Shown one piece after another: positions 1 through 8,329 of a stretch of 19,589 bases of DNA; the stretch's first letter is position 1; each line of letters opens with the position of its first letter. The notes beneath the pieces are model-generated. The model searched no databases and had not been told where the DNA came from. It saw only the letters and a list, made by a program, of their open reading frames with translations. The DNA comes from JBCBST01 sp039819115. GTDB taxonomy: Bacteria; Bacteroidota; Rhodothermia; Balneolales; Balneolaceae. Location: contig JBCBST010000051.1 of NCBI GenBank assembly GCA_039819115.1, positions 1 through 19,589 on the forward strand, in the 5' to 3' direction. Both the position numbers and the translations under genes were made by a program.

Positions 1-86
1 CAAGGCATAACGCTAGGTTAAAAAGGAATGAGAAGGGAAGGAAGGAAGAAATAGAAATGAGGTTATAACGGTTGAGTACCAGGTGG

Positions 87-133
87 AAAAAATGAAACCA
101 GCAGACACCCATCATACCATGAGTGCCTGCCGG
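87..133 (-). terminator. Rho-independent terminator of the chemoreceptor gene
   Basis: On the minus strand, about 27 bases after the chemoreceptor stop, a 15-bp stem (arms 98-112 and 119-133, three of the pairs G-U) closes a 6-base loop. It is followed by a T-rich run, seen as the A-rich stretch 87-97 on the plus strand. The position and layout fit an intrinsic terminator for the gene just upstream. Confidence 0.65.
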
Positions 134-159
134 AAACCTACCCACTAAATCGGTCTGGC

Positions 160-2136
160 CTAGAATCCGTTAAACGATTCCGGTTCCTCTAAACGGAACT
201 CTTGTTGTGGCGCCGCTGGACGACGGGGTCTTTCATCCGTTTCGTCATCATCCAGTGAAAAATTACCCGTTGGTGTGACGAACGACGTTCCCAATGAGGC
301 ATCTCCACTTTGTTGCTTATTCTGGATGTGATGTTCTGCGTTGCCACCAATCACTTTTGTGCTCAAATCATCCACCAGTTTTGAAATACGGTTTGCCTGT
401 TCGCTCAGGATAGCTGCCGATGCCGCGGTCTCCTCAGAGATGCTCGTATTCTGCTGTGTGGTAATATCTAAGTTTTGTACCGCCGATTTGATTTCATCAA
501 TTCCTGTGGTCTGCTCTTTGGTTGCAGCTGCAATCCCTGCAATGGCATCATCCACATCACGAGCACGATCCAGAATTTCGTCAAAGACCGCACGAATTGA
601 CTGGTTCAGATCTACACCTCGTTTGCTGTTCTGAATGGATGTTTCGATCTCAATGGCAGTTTTGCGGGCAGCTTCTGCTGATCGCTGTGCCAGGCTTCGT
701 ACCTCATCGGCAACCACGGCAAACCCTTTACCCGCATCGCCGGCCCGGGCCGCTTCTACGGCTGCGTTCAGTGCCAGAATATTGGTCTGGAATGCAATAT
801 CATCAATGGTCTTAATGATGGTTGAGATGCTGTCACTCGATGATTTGATGTCGTTCATTGCGGCGTCAAGCAATGCAATTTCATCCGATCCCTTTTCAGC
901 AGCTTTGCGCATCGTGAGAGATGATTCCTGCGCGCCGGCAGCATGTACGCTATTCGTTTTCGCATTGGCCGACATTTCCTCGAAGGCAGCGGAAGTTTCT
1001 TGCAAGGATGCCGCCTGATCAATGCTGGCATCTGCAATACGGTTACTGGCCCGTGCCACTACATCTGAGTTCTGGTTAGTCTCTATTGAGCCCTCCAGTA
1101 ACTGCTCAGAAATGGCTAGTATGGGTTTCATAATGCTGTTCATTACCAGAATGGTCAGCAAACCGATACCCACTAACGCGGCAACAATCACCCCGATACT
1201 AATCCATAACCGGGTGGTAGCTGTACGAATTACCGTCTTACTTTTGGAGTCTGCATTATCCGAAAGGATTTGCTCCATACCTCCAAGCTCGCCCATATAG
1301 CTGGTCATTGCGGAGAACCATGCTTCTGCATCACTCTGATAGTTACCGTCCAGACCGTTGGCTTCAAACGTGCTGAAGTACGATTTCACTTTGTCGGCAG
1401 CCAGGCTTTGTGTGATCAGGTTATAGGAATCCCGCTCTTCGGGCGACATGAGCGCCAGAAACTGGTTGTTCAGGAAGTCCTTACTGTTTTTGGTAAAGGT
1501 ATACCGTCCATATAAATCCACATCGGTTGTGTCTTTTGTAAACGCACCGTATAAAATAGACCGCTCCTGGCCATGGAAATCCTTATATGTTAAGAAATAG
1601 TAGAGCGAAAGCAGGGAGGATCCCACTTCATAGTCCGGGCTGCTCTTTCCGATCGCATTAAATACCGTTAACCCGTCTTTTACGTAATCGGTATAAGCCA
1701 GCAACAGGCTAAGCTCATCAAAATCCCGTGCGTCTACTTTTCCTCTCAGAGAGAATAAGGTTTGCTGAGCATAGAGAAATCGTTTGATAGACTCATCTAC
1801 GTCCTTCACATCACTAAGCTGCTCATTTTGCTTAAACCGAAGACGTGCTTCCTGAAGTACCGCATCGGTTTGTTTGCGCTGAGCTTCAAGCAGTGCATAA
1901 GCCTCCCGGCTGCCTTCGCTGGTAATGTAGCCGCTTGAACGGCCTCGTTCTTTTTGAACCTCGGTAATAATTGCGCGTACCGAAGTTGCAATCTCAATGT
2001 CTTGTGTCAGTCCTTTCAGTTCGCTGGATACCTGTATATCTCCAACCACATTATTAAGAAGCAATACCAAGAACCCAATTAATGGAATGCCGCTGAGTAC
2101 CCATAGTTTACTCCGCAGCGTCAATCTTTTTAGCAT
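160..2136 (-). CDS. Methyl-accepting chemotaxis protein with NIT sensor domain
   Basis: Inner-membrane chemoreceptor that should pass a periplasmic signal to CheA/CheW. Numbered from the ATG at 2136 (658 aa), TM1 is about 12-29. A periplasmic NIT-type domain (about 35-300) carries the hallmark QKERGRS at 61-67, TM2 is about 310-333, and the cytoplasmic coiled coil has the canonical hairpin tip (FQTNILALNAAVEAARAG) near 449-466. No full HAMP domain is visible between TM2 and the coiled coil, only a short MKPI-containing linker. The C-terminus is a flexible acidic tail without the NWETF-type tether. NIT domains are known as nitrate/nitrite sensors, but the ligand here is not known. A GTG at 2184 would add 16 residues; the ATG puts the usual short basic N-terminus directly before TM1. 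The only SD-like AGAAGGA lies about 17 bases upstream, farther than ideal. Confidence 0.9.
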   Translation of the reverse strand: MLKRLTLRSKLWVLSGIPLIGFLVLLLNNVVGDIQVSSELKGLTQDIEIATSVRAIITEVQKERGRSSGYITSEGSREAYALLEAQRKQTDAVLQEARLRFKQNEQLSDVKDVDESIKRFLYAQQTLFSLRGKVDARDFDELSLLLAYTDYVKDGLTVFNAIGKSSPDYEVGSSLLSLYYFLTYKDFHGQERSILYGAFTKDTTDVDLYGRYTFTKNSKDFLNNQFLALMSPEERDSYNLITQSLAADKVKSYFSTFEANGLDGNYQSDAEAWFSAMTSYMGELGGMEQILSDNADSKSKTVIRTATTRLWISIGVIVAALVGIGLLTILVMNSIMKPILAISEQLLEGSIETNQNSDVVARASNRIADASIDQAASLQETSAAFEEMSANAKTNSVHAAGAQESSLTMRKAAEKGSDEIALLDAAMNDIKSSSDSISTIIKTIDDIAFQTNILALNAAVEAARAGDAGKGFAVVADEVRSLAQRSAEAARKTAIEIETSIQNSKRGVDLNQSIRAVFDEILDRARDVDDAIAGIAAATKEQTTGIDEIKSAVQNLDITTQQNTSISEETAASAAILSEQANRISKLVDDLSTKVIGGNAEHHIQNKQQSGDASLGTSFVTPTGNFSLDDDETDERPRRPAAPQQEFRLEEPESFNGF

Positions 2137-2354
2137 AGTATTTGTATTTAGTGTCCTTCTAGAATCCCCGTTATCGGAGAACACTCATTTTTTCTTTATG
2201 GATTTGTTTACAAATATTAGCCCTGAAAACCCCTTTTTTTAGCCGTCCAGAGGTGATTTACTTTCACTTATCAACAAAGTTGGCCTTAGTTTTTTTACAC
2301 TTTTTAATATTTAACTCCCGATAAAACCTGCCCATTCGACTAGCCGTATGCGGT

Positions 2355-3751
2355 TCAACGTTTGTGTTTTGTCTCCAGAGCTTCTAGCTCGCTATCAATC
2401 CACGCTTTGGTATACCAACGCCCGCCAACCATTACCCCAGCCTGATTTTTAATATGGGTTATATCCTTTAACGGGTTTTCATTTAGAAGGAGTAAATCTG
2501 CACTATACCCTTCTTTAACCATTCCAAATTTTCCCCACGGCTCCATATATCGGGCCACTTGTTCTGTACCCGTTCGAAGAATTTCATAGGGGGTTAACCC
2601 TGCGTCTTTCATAACCTCCAATTCACGGTGGATGGAAAAACCGGGCACACTGAATAGCTGTGGGCATCTGTTCCCATCAAAAGATTAACGTTTTCGTCAT
2701 TCATCTTTTTCAGCAAGGTTTGTCTTAAGTCAGCGTGAGCCATACCATCCATTGTTGTGCCACCGGGACCAATGTTTGCTTCAACCCAGTTCGCATAGCT
2801 TTCCCGAAGCGATTTAGGAATGTATTTTAGTTCATCATACTGTTGAATTGCGGAATAATCGGCAGCGCCAATCAGTGTTTCCCAAAGGGCTTGTGTGGGT
2901 ATAATCCAGGCGTCTTTTTCTTTCGTTAACCGGATGATTTCTGACATGCTTTTCTCCAGCTCTTCTTCTTTCAGATGCTGCAGATATGCTACATAACCAT
3001 CCATATGGTCAAAGGTATGCTGTCCCATCTCAAGAGCGTGTTCTATGCCAACTGCCTGAGGCACATGCCCGCCAAATGTAATGTTAAGCTCGTTTGCCCT
3101 GGTTGCCCTGGTTGCCCTGGTTGCCCTGGTTGCCCTGGTTGCCATAGCATCATACTCATCTCTTGTAAGTCCGGGGTGAACTTTTAGTAAATCCCAGCCT
3201 TCCTTTTTCTGTTGTTCCACTTTTTGCAGGGCCTGTTCCGCCGATGAAACCGAGTTTCCATTAAAACTGGGTCCGGCTAAAATCAGGTTTGGACCCACCA
3301 AATCGCCCTCTTTTACCTTTTGCTTTAGTTCCAGCTGATCCGCCCACCCAAGCATCCCCCGAACAGTGGTAACACCAGCTGCAACGTACAAAAACAAGGT
3401 TTCTTTCACATAATCCTCAGTCATGTAAGATGGAGCGTTTACAGGTGGTTTTGTTGGTGGAACATGACCATGCATTTCTGCCAGTCCAGGCATCAGGTAT
3501 TTACCTTGTCCATCAATCACCTGATCTACTTCCCGGCTTTTGGGGTCAAATCCACCCGACGGAAGAATTTCTATAATTGTTCCCTGTTGAATAACCACCG
3601 TCGCATTATTGATTACCCGATCTGAACCGTCCATCGGGATCACATCTACATTTATGAATACGGTAATTCCATCGCCTGGCGAAGGTTTTGTATAAGCAAT
3701 AAAGGGTAAGAGAAAGGCTAATACGATAGCCCCTTTTTTGAAGTACTTCAT
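2355..3751 (-). pseudogene. Exported metal-dependent amidohydrolase, frameshifted near the C-terminus
   Basis: Amidohydrolase-superfamily TIM-barrel enzyme of the imidazolonepropionase-like group, with an N-terminal signal peptide (residues 1 to about 21 from the ATG at 3751), so probably periplasmic or secreted. The metal ligands are all visible: HGH at 94-96, a Lys in LLKVH at 190, His in GGHVP at 229, His in FDHMD at 249 and Asp in GTDA at 362. Just after GTDA the frame breaks at a GTGTG run (2646-2650). The frame carrying the metal ligands ends 12 codons later, while the expected continuation (VPGFSIHRELEVM) is in the other frame and runs to 2355. Removing two bases would restore a protein of about 464 aa, normal for the family. 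A five-copy 9-bp repeat encodes ATRATRATRATRATR at about 205. A TTG at 3781 could add 10 residues. The gene is either recently broken or the break is a sequencing error. Substrate unknown. Confidence 0.8.
3094..3143 (-). repeat. 9-bp tandem repeat (5 copies) inside the amidohydrolase
   Basis: On the plus strand TTGCCCTGG occurs five times in perfect tandem (3094-3138), followed by a partial TTGCC. Read on the coding strand it encodes Ala-Thr-Arg repeats. The unit length keeps the reading frame. It lies between the metal-binding Lys and the GGHVP histidine, where related enzymes normally have a single short helix, so it looks like an expansion by replication slippage. Confidence 0.9.
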
Positions 3752-3906
3752 AGACTTGATTGTAATGAGTAGCTGCTCCAATCAATTATGCACCAGGCAC
3801 TTTGACAAATAACTCTCTTTTGTTTGATGAAGTTTTACGTCTGTTCCCACTCTGAACCCATTTTTAAGGGCCACGCATAAGAGCCGCAACTAGCACAAAC
3901 TACAGG

Positions 3907-4365
3907 TTACCGATAGCTTACCGACTTCATCTTCCCCTGTTCATCCACAATGTTGGTTTCCACACCAGGTACAACATCCGTATTGTGGGCAGATTTACAA
4001 CTCCAGAATCCTTCTTTTCTGATGGCTATAAAACTCATGATGTTCTGTCGGGGAAGGGGCTTGGCTATTCCCGCTTCAGGAGACTGTTTGGTAAGCCTCA
4101 TTTTAGCATGTACTAACACAACATCGCTCCCCAGCTCGGTTATCTTTGTCTTTTGAAGCTTCAAATCTGAATCCTGAAAGATGACCGTTAGTCCATACTG
4201 ATGAGCCCGTTGTATTTCTTCCCGGGTGTGCCACCAGATGCCAACCACGTTTACAAACTCGGCTTCCTCCTCAAACAAACTGGGTAAAGCTTCGGCATCT
4301 CTTTTGTTCCAGGCCTCCACAAAAAGAGCGGGTAGTTCTTCGGGCGTGGAGGCTCTGGGAAACAA
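3907..4365 (-). CDS. SgcJ/EcaC-like NTF2-superfamily protein, TTG start
   Basis: Small single-domain protein (152 aa) of the NTF2/SnoaL fold, closest in look to the SgcJ/EcaC group. Shared features are the opening helix ending in FVEAWNKRDAEALPSLFEEEAEFVNVVGIWW, here at about 16-45 (quoted in parts: FVEAWNKRDAEAL then FVNVVGIWW), and the later strand FIAIRKEGFW. Members are small hydrolase/isomerase-like or ligand-binding proteins; no reaction can be assigned. No signal peptide. The start is a TTG at 4365, supported by AAAAAGGA six bases upstream inside the end of topA and by the N-terminus matching the family. The topA stop lies only 3 bases before it, so translation is probably coupled and the two are co-transcribed. 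A gap of about 155 bases separates it from the amidohydrolase downstream. Confidence 0.75.
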   Translation of the reverse strand: MFPRASTPEELPALFVEAWNKRDAEALPSLFEEEAEFVNVVGIWWHTREEIQRAHQYGLTVIFQDSDLKLQKTKITELGSDVVLVHAKMRLTKQSPEAGIAKPLPRQNIMSFIAIRKEGFWSCKSAHNTDVVPGVETNIVDEQGKMKSVSYR

Positions 4366-4368
4366 GAT

Positions 4369-6915
4369 TTATCCTTTTTCTTTGATCAGGTGCAATGCAT
4401 CACCAAGATCAAACTTCTCGGGATCAGTATCTTTTGGTAATCCGATATTCTTTTTTCCGTGCTTGATGTAAGGACCATACCGGCCACTCATCACTTTAAT
4501 CGGAAGGTTCGTTTCGGGATGTTCACCAAGATCTTTAAGCTCAGAGCTACCGCGGGCACCACCGGCTTTCTTTTGTGCAATTAACTCTACCGCCCGTTCC
4601 AGGCCTACCGTTAATACATCATCGGTTTTACCCAGCGATTTAAACTTCCCGTCGTGCACTACATAAGGTCCATAGCGGCCCACACCGGCTTTGACTTCTT
4701 TCCCTGTTTCGGGATGATTACCCAAACTTCTGGGAAGTTCTAATAGCTTTAAGGCCGTTTCCAGGTCAACGTCTTCCAGCTCCATGCCCTTCAATAAGCT
4801 AACACGCTTAGGCTTTTTATTCTCTTCAGTCACTTCCCCCAGTTGAACATATGGCCCAAAACGTCCCGAAAGCAGATAGATAGGTTGCCCGGTCTCGGGA
4901 TCATGCCCTACTGGTTTATCTTCCTCTTCCGACAACTTAATGAGCTGTTCCAGTTTATCCACAGAGATATCGCTGGGATATAGGTCGTTGGGCAGAGATG
5001 TCGTTATCTCTTCTCCATCTTTTTGCATTTTTGCATACGGACCAAACCGCCCTACAGCCACCTGTATCCCATTGAGGCCATCCAGGGGAAGATTCAACAT
5101 TTTAGCGGTTTGAGGATCAATTTTATCTTCCTGTACATCTACTTTAGCCTTCAGGCCGGATTCGCCTTTATAATAGTCCGACAGGTATTGTATAGGATCC
5201 TGCTTGCCGTTAGCTACGTCATCCAGTTTATCCTCAAGGAGAGACGTAAACTGTGAGTTTACCAGATCCGGGAAATGATGCTCCAACAACGCGGTTACTG
5301 CAAATGCAGTAAAGGAGGGGATGAGCATTTTAGCTTCAAGGTGCGCATAACCGCGATCCTGAATGGTAGAGATAACCGTAGCATACGTACTTGGGCGACC
5401 TACCCCGCTTTTTTCCAGTTCTTTTACCAATGTTGCCTCGGTATAGCGCGCCGGTGGTTTGGTTTCGTGACTTTTAAACGCAAGATCTTCCAGGTTGATA
5501 CCATCACCGGACACAAGAGTAGGAAGAAACACCTCCTGGCTGTCGAGCGCTGCTTCAGGGTCATCACTACCTTCTACATACGCGCGGAAGAACCCAGGGA
5601 ATACGATTTTTTTACCACTGGCTTTGAAATCAGCCGTGGTTCCATTTTGCTTGGCACGGATGGTTGCATTCGTAAACTCGAGTTCGGCTTCGGCCATCTG
5701 AGTAGATATAGTCCGTTTCCAGATCAGATCGTACAGCTTAAACTCGCGATCGCTGAGTCCTGATTTTTCCGGATGTATAAATGAAGAGCCCGCCGGACGA
5801 ATAGCTTCGTGCGCTTCCTGGGCTGTTTTACCTTTTGCCGTATAGTTGCGTACCCGCTCAAACAGGTATTCGTCCCCGTACTGAGCCACAATTTCTTTTC
5901 GGGCTGCATCAATAGCCTGGTTAGACAATCGGGTAGAATCCGTTCTCATATAGGTGATAAAACCCTTCTCATACAGCTTTTGAGCTACACTCATGGTATC
6001 CCGTGCAGAGAGTCCGAATTTACGGTTGGCTTCCTGTTGAAGAGTAGAGGTGATGAAGGGTGGAGCCGGGTTTCTCTTCTGAGTACTTACATCCACGGAG
6101 AAAACCGACCAATCGGCTTCCTTCAATTGATCAACGAGGGTTTTGGAAGCGGCTTCGTCTAGTAAAACAACAGCATCCGGCTTTTTTAACTGGCCGGTAT
6201 TTTCGTCAAAGTCTTTGCCCGTGGCCAGGCGTTTGTCATTAAGATGGGTGAGATCGGCCTTAAACACATAATCATCTCCGGCTTTTTGTACATCAGCCTG
6301 TAAATCGTAGTAGGTACCACTTTTAAATTTCATCCGCTCCCGTTCCCGTTGTACAAGAAACTGAACAGCAACCGATTGAACACGGCCTGCTGAGAGGCCG
6401 GGCGATATCTTCTTCCACAATAACGGGGAAATGGTATAGCCTGCCAACCGGTCGAGGATTCTCCGTGTTTCCTGGGCATACACAAGATTCATATCAATTT
6501 CGCGGGTATTCTTAAGAGCATTCTGAACCGCTTCTTTTGTAATCTCGCGGAATACCATGCGCTTTACCGGCACTTTAGGCTTCAGCACTTCCAACAGGTG
6601 CCACGAAATGGCTTCCCCTTCCCGGTCTTCGTCCGTTGCAAGAATGAGTTCGTCTGCTGTTTTAAGTTCATCCTTCAGGCGTTTAACCACCTTCTTCTTC
6701 TGGGCAGAAATAACGTACAGGGGCTCAAAATCCTCGTCCACATTAATGCCCAGGGTAGACCATGATTCCCCCTTAAACTTTGGCGGGATCTCTTTTGCAG
6801 ATGATGGAAGGTCGCGAATATGCCCCATAGAAGAATCCACCACGTATCCTTTAGGCAAGTACTTCTTGATGGTCTTGGTTTTGGTTGGGGACTCGACTAT
6901 TACCAGTGATTTCAT
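4369..6915 (-). CDS. topA: DNA topoisomerase I (type IA)
   Basis: Relaxes negatively supercoiled DNA by transient cutting of one strand. The 848-aa protein starts with the TOPRIM domain (VIVESPTKTKTI at 5-16, with Glu8, and ATDEDREGE at 93-101 giving Asp95 and Asp97). The catalytic tyrosine is Tyr322 in ITYMRTDSTR, and the type IA core continues through PPARYTEATLVKELE and GVGRPSTYA. Instead of zinc fingers, the C-terminal third holds four G-x-F/Y-GPY repeats (GRFGPY, GRFGPY, GRYGPY, GRYGPY), and the protein contains no cysteine at all. This zinc-free C-terminus is a known variant among bacterial TopA. The ATG at 6915 lies 28 bases after the peroxiredoxin stop and the NTF2-like gene follows by 3 bases, so the three probably form one transcript. 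No strong SD is seen. Confidence 0.97.
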   Translation of the reverse strand: MKSLVIVESPTKTKTIKKYLPKGYVVDSSMGHIRDLPSSAKEIPPKFKGESWSTLGINVDEDFEPLYVISAQKKKVVKRLKDELKTADELILATDEDREGEAISWHLLEVLKPKVPVKRMVFREITKEAVQNALKNTREIDMNLVYAQETRRILDRLAGYTISPLLWKKISPGLSAGRVQSVAVQFLVQRERERMKFKSGTYYDLQADVQKAGDDYVFKADLTHLNDKRLATGKDFDENTGQLKKPDAVVLLDEAASKTLVDQLKEADWSVFSVDVSTQKRNPAPPFITSTLQQEANRKFGLSARDTMSVAQKLYEKGFITYMRTDSTRLSNQAIDAARKEIVAQYGDEYLFERVRNYTAKGKTAQEAHEAIRPAGSSFIHPEKSGLSDREFKLYDLIWKRTISTQMAEAELEFTNATIRAKQNGTTADFKASGKKIVFPGFFRAYVEGSDDPEAALDSQEVFLPTLVSGDGINLEDLAFKSHETKPPARYTEATLVKELEKSGVGRPSTYATVISTIQDRGYAHLEAKMLIPSFTAFAVTALLEHHFPDLVNSQFTSLLEDKLDDVANGKQDPIQYLSDYYKGESGLKAKVDVQEDKIDPQTAKMLNLPLDGLNGIQVAVGRFGPYAKMQKDGEEITTSLPNDLYPSDISVDKLEQLIKLSEEEDKPVGHDPETGQPIYLLSGRFGPYVQLGEVTEENKKPKRVSLLKGMELEDVDLETALKLLELPRSLGNHPETGKEVKAGVGRYGPYVVHDGKFKSLGKTDDVLTVGLERAVELIAQKKAGGARGSSELKDLGEHPETNLPIKVMSGRYGPYIKHGKKNIGLPKDTDPEKFDLGDALHLIKEKG
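4371..4379 (-). promoter_or_regulatory. Ribosome binding site deciding a TTG start
   Basis: Minus-strand AAAAAGGAT, with AGGA ending six bases before the TTG at 4365. It overlaps the stop codon of topA. No ATG lies at a comparable position, so this site fixes the start of the NTF2-like gene. Confidence 0.6.
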
Positions 6916-6943
6916 GAAGGAAGGGGCTTTCGGATGATGCTAT

Positions 6944-7420
6944 TTAAAGGCTTTCAATTAATGCCTTGAGCTCTCCTGCGTGGTCTTTTGTATTAACTTT
7001 TTCAATGGTTGCCAAGATAGTACCATCTGTGTCAATTACAAAAGCAGAACGTGAGGGTGCTTCGTATGTTTTTCCATACATACTTTTCTCTACCAAGGAG
7101 TTAGTAGCTTCGGCGAACTTGTAGTCCGGATCGGAAGCTAATGTAAAAGTAATCCCTTGTTTATCGGCATAACGCTTGTGCGAACCGCAGGTGTCTTTAC
7201 TGATTGCCACCAGGTTATATCCATGCTCCTGAAACCAGGCGCTTTCATCGGCCAGGCTCTTTGTTTGCTTATCACAGCTGCCCGTATTGTTCTTCATATA
7301 TACCGATACAACCGTGGGCTGGGTAAGCAACGCTCCAAACCCTACTTCTTTTTCTTCCCCGTTTTGAACCACCTTAAGTTCAAAGTTTATATTCATTTTT
7401 GTTCCTGTTTCGATCATCAT
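6944..7420 (-). CDS. PrxQ/BCP-type peroxiredoxin
   Basis: Thiol peroxidase of the AhpC/TSA superfamily that reduces hydroperoxides in the cytoplasm. From the ATG at 7420 it has 158 aa, the usual PrxQ length. The peroxidatic cysteine is Cys49 in NNTGSC (the TxxC motif), and the conserved Arg is in SRSAFVID (Arg124). The common resolving Cys five residues after the peroxidatic one is absent (Lys is nearby); the only other cysteine is Cys78 in SKDTCGSHK, near the start of helix 3. That fits atypical 2-Cys PrxQ proteins using a helix-3 resolver, although the exact position looks shifted. A longer reading from a TTG at 7501 is open, but those extra 27 residues lie ahead of the normal family N-terminus. 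A second ATG follows immediately (7417). Likely first gene of a peroxiredoxin-topA-NTF2 transcript. Confidence 0.88.
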   Translation of the reverse strand: MMIETGTKMNINFELKVVQNGEEKEVGFGALLTQPTVVSVYMKNNTGSCDKQTKSLADESAWFQEHGYNLVAISKDTCGSHKRYADKQGITFTLASDPDYKFAEATNSLVEKSMYGKTYEAPSRSAFVIDTDGTILATIEKVNTKDHAGELKALIESL

Positions 7421-7528
7421 AGGTAGGTTAATTTCTGAATTGGAAAGGTTAACCCCTGCCCTATGACCATCGTTCAAGAATTCGATGCCTATGCGTGCCA
7501 ACTTCCGGTTTGTTAGCTATCTTTTACG

Positions 7529-7537
7529 AAAAGGAGG
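7529..7537 (+). promoter_or_regulatory. Strong Shine-Dalgarno before a probable ATT start
   Basis: AAAAGGAGG is a near-perfect match to the 16S anti-SD and is the strongest such site noticed in the window. Six bases later, in frame with the alpha/beta hydrolase, comes ATT at 7544. There is no ATG, GTG or TTG at an acceptable distance. Confidence 0.65.
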
Positions 7538-7543
7538 CTTAGT

Positions 7544-8329
7544 ATTTTCGATACGTTCATTCATAAAGAACAACCCATTGCATTTGAAGTGTTTGGTTCC
7601 GGGAAACCACTCATCGTGCTTCACGGATGGGGAAGCAGCCGGCGGGCGATGAAACCCGTTTCCACTGCTCTATCAAATATCCGAACCTGCTATGTGTTCG
7701 ATCTGCCTGGTTTTGGTGACTCTCCCGAGCCAGCTGAACCCTGGAATATCGACGCCTATGCCGATTTTGTTGAGGCCTTTATCGCCTCTCTGGAACAGCC
7801 ACAGGTTGATTTACTCGTTCATTCCTATGGAGGCCGCATTGCCCTTAAACTCTGTGCCCGACCTGCTATCCAGGACCGTATTGATAAGGTATTAATCACG
7901 GGTGGCGCCGGCATGAAACCCAAGCGTTCTCCCCGGTACTACGTCCGGAAATACCTGGCTAAAACGGCAAAGGCACCTTTTGTCATTCTACCCCGCCCTC
8001 TGCGCGACAAGGGGTTACAATGGTTGAGGAATACCGATTTCTGGAAAAGTCTGGGATCCAGCGATTACAGCCAGTTATCTGGGGTAATGCGGGAGACCTT
8101 CGTTTTGAGTGTAACGGAGTACCTGGAACCCTGCCTGCCCAATATTCCGCATCAGGTGCTTCTGCTTTGGGGGCGAAACGATGAAGCCACTCCTTTGTAC
8201 CAGGCCGAACGCATCGAAGAGGGTATACAGGAAGCAGCCTTAGTTGTGATTGACGATGCCGGGCACTATGCCTTTCTGGACAAGCCAAAACAATTCGCAG
8301 CCATAGCAACCGCTTTTTATAATGGGTGA
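7544..8329 (+). CDS. Alpha/beta hydrolase, probable ATT start
   Basis: Single-domain cytoplasmic alpha/beta-hydrolase (about 261 aa). Numbered from ATT at 7544: the oxyanion loop LHGWG is near 26-30, the nucleophile elbow VHSYGG has Ser94 (the first Gly of GxSxG is replaced by Val), the acid is Asp213 in GRNDEATP, and the base is His241 in DAGHYAFL. The first GTG in frame (7589) would cut off the first strand of the fold (residues FIHKEQPIAFEVF), which is normally present before GSGKPLIVLHGWG. The upstream ATT has an ideal SD, so I prefer it. An ATG altered by sequencing error is the alternative explanation. Substrate unknown; esterase, lactonase or C-C hydrolase are all possible. The stop overlaps the start of the acetyltransferase by 8 bases, so the two are translated together. 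Confidence 0.85.
   Translation: MFDTFIHKEQPIAFEVFGSGKPLIVLHGWGSSRRAMKPVSTALSNIRTCYVFDLPGFGDSPEPAEPWNIDAYADFVEAFIASLEQPQVDLLVHSYGGRIALKLCARPAIQDRIDKVLITGGAGMKPKRSPRYYVRKYLAKTAKAPFVILPRPLRDKGLQWLRNTDFWKSLGSSDYSQLSGVMRETFVLSVTEYLEPCLPNIPHQVLLLWGRNDEATPLYQAERIEEGIQEAALVVIDDAGHYAFLDKPKQFAAIATAFYNG

Noticed and set aside
29..62. Purine-rich stretch at the left edge
   Set aside because: Low-complexity text with no frame or motif that could be supported; too little context at the window edge.
3094..3143. Possible CRISPR or phase-variable switch from the tandem repeat
   Set aside because: The unit is 9 bases with no spacers, so not CRISPR, and changes in copy number keep the frame, so it cannot act as an on/off switch.
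7421..7501. TTG-started extension of the peroxiredoxin by 27 residues
   Set aside because: The family N-terminus aligns at the ATG of 7420 and no ribosome binding site supports the TTG.
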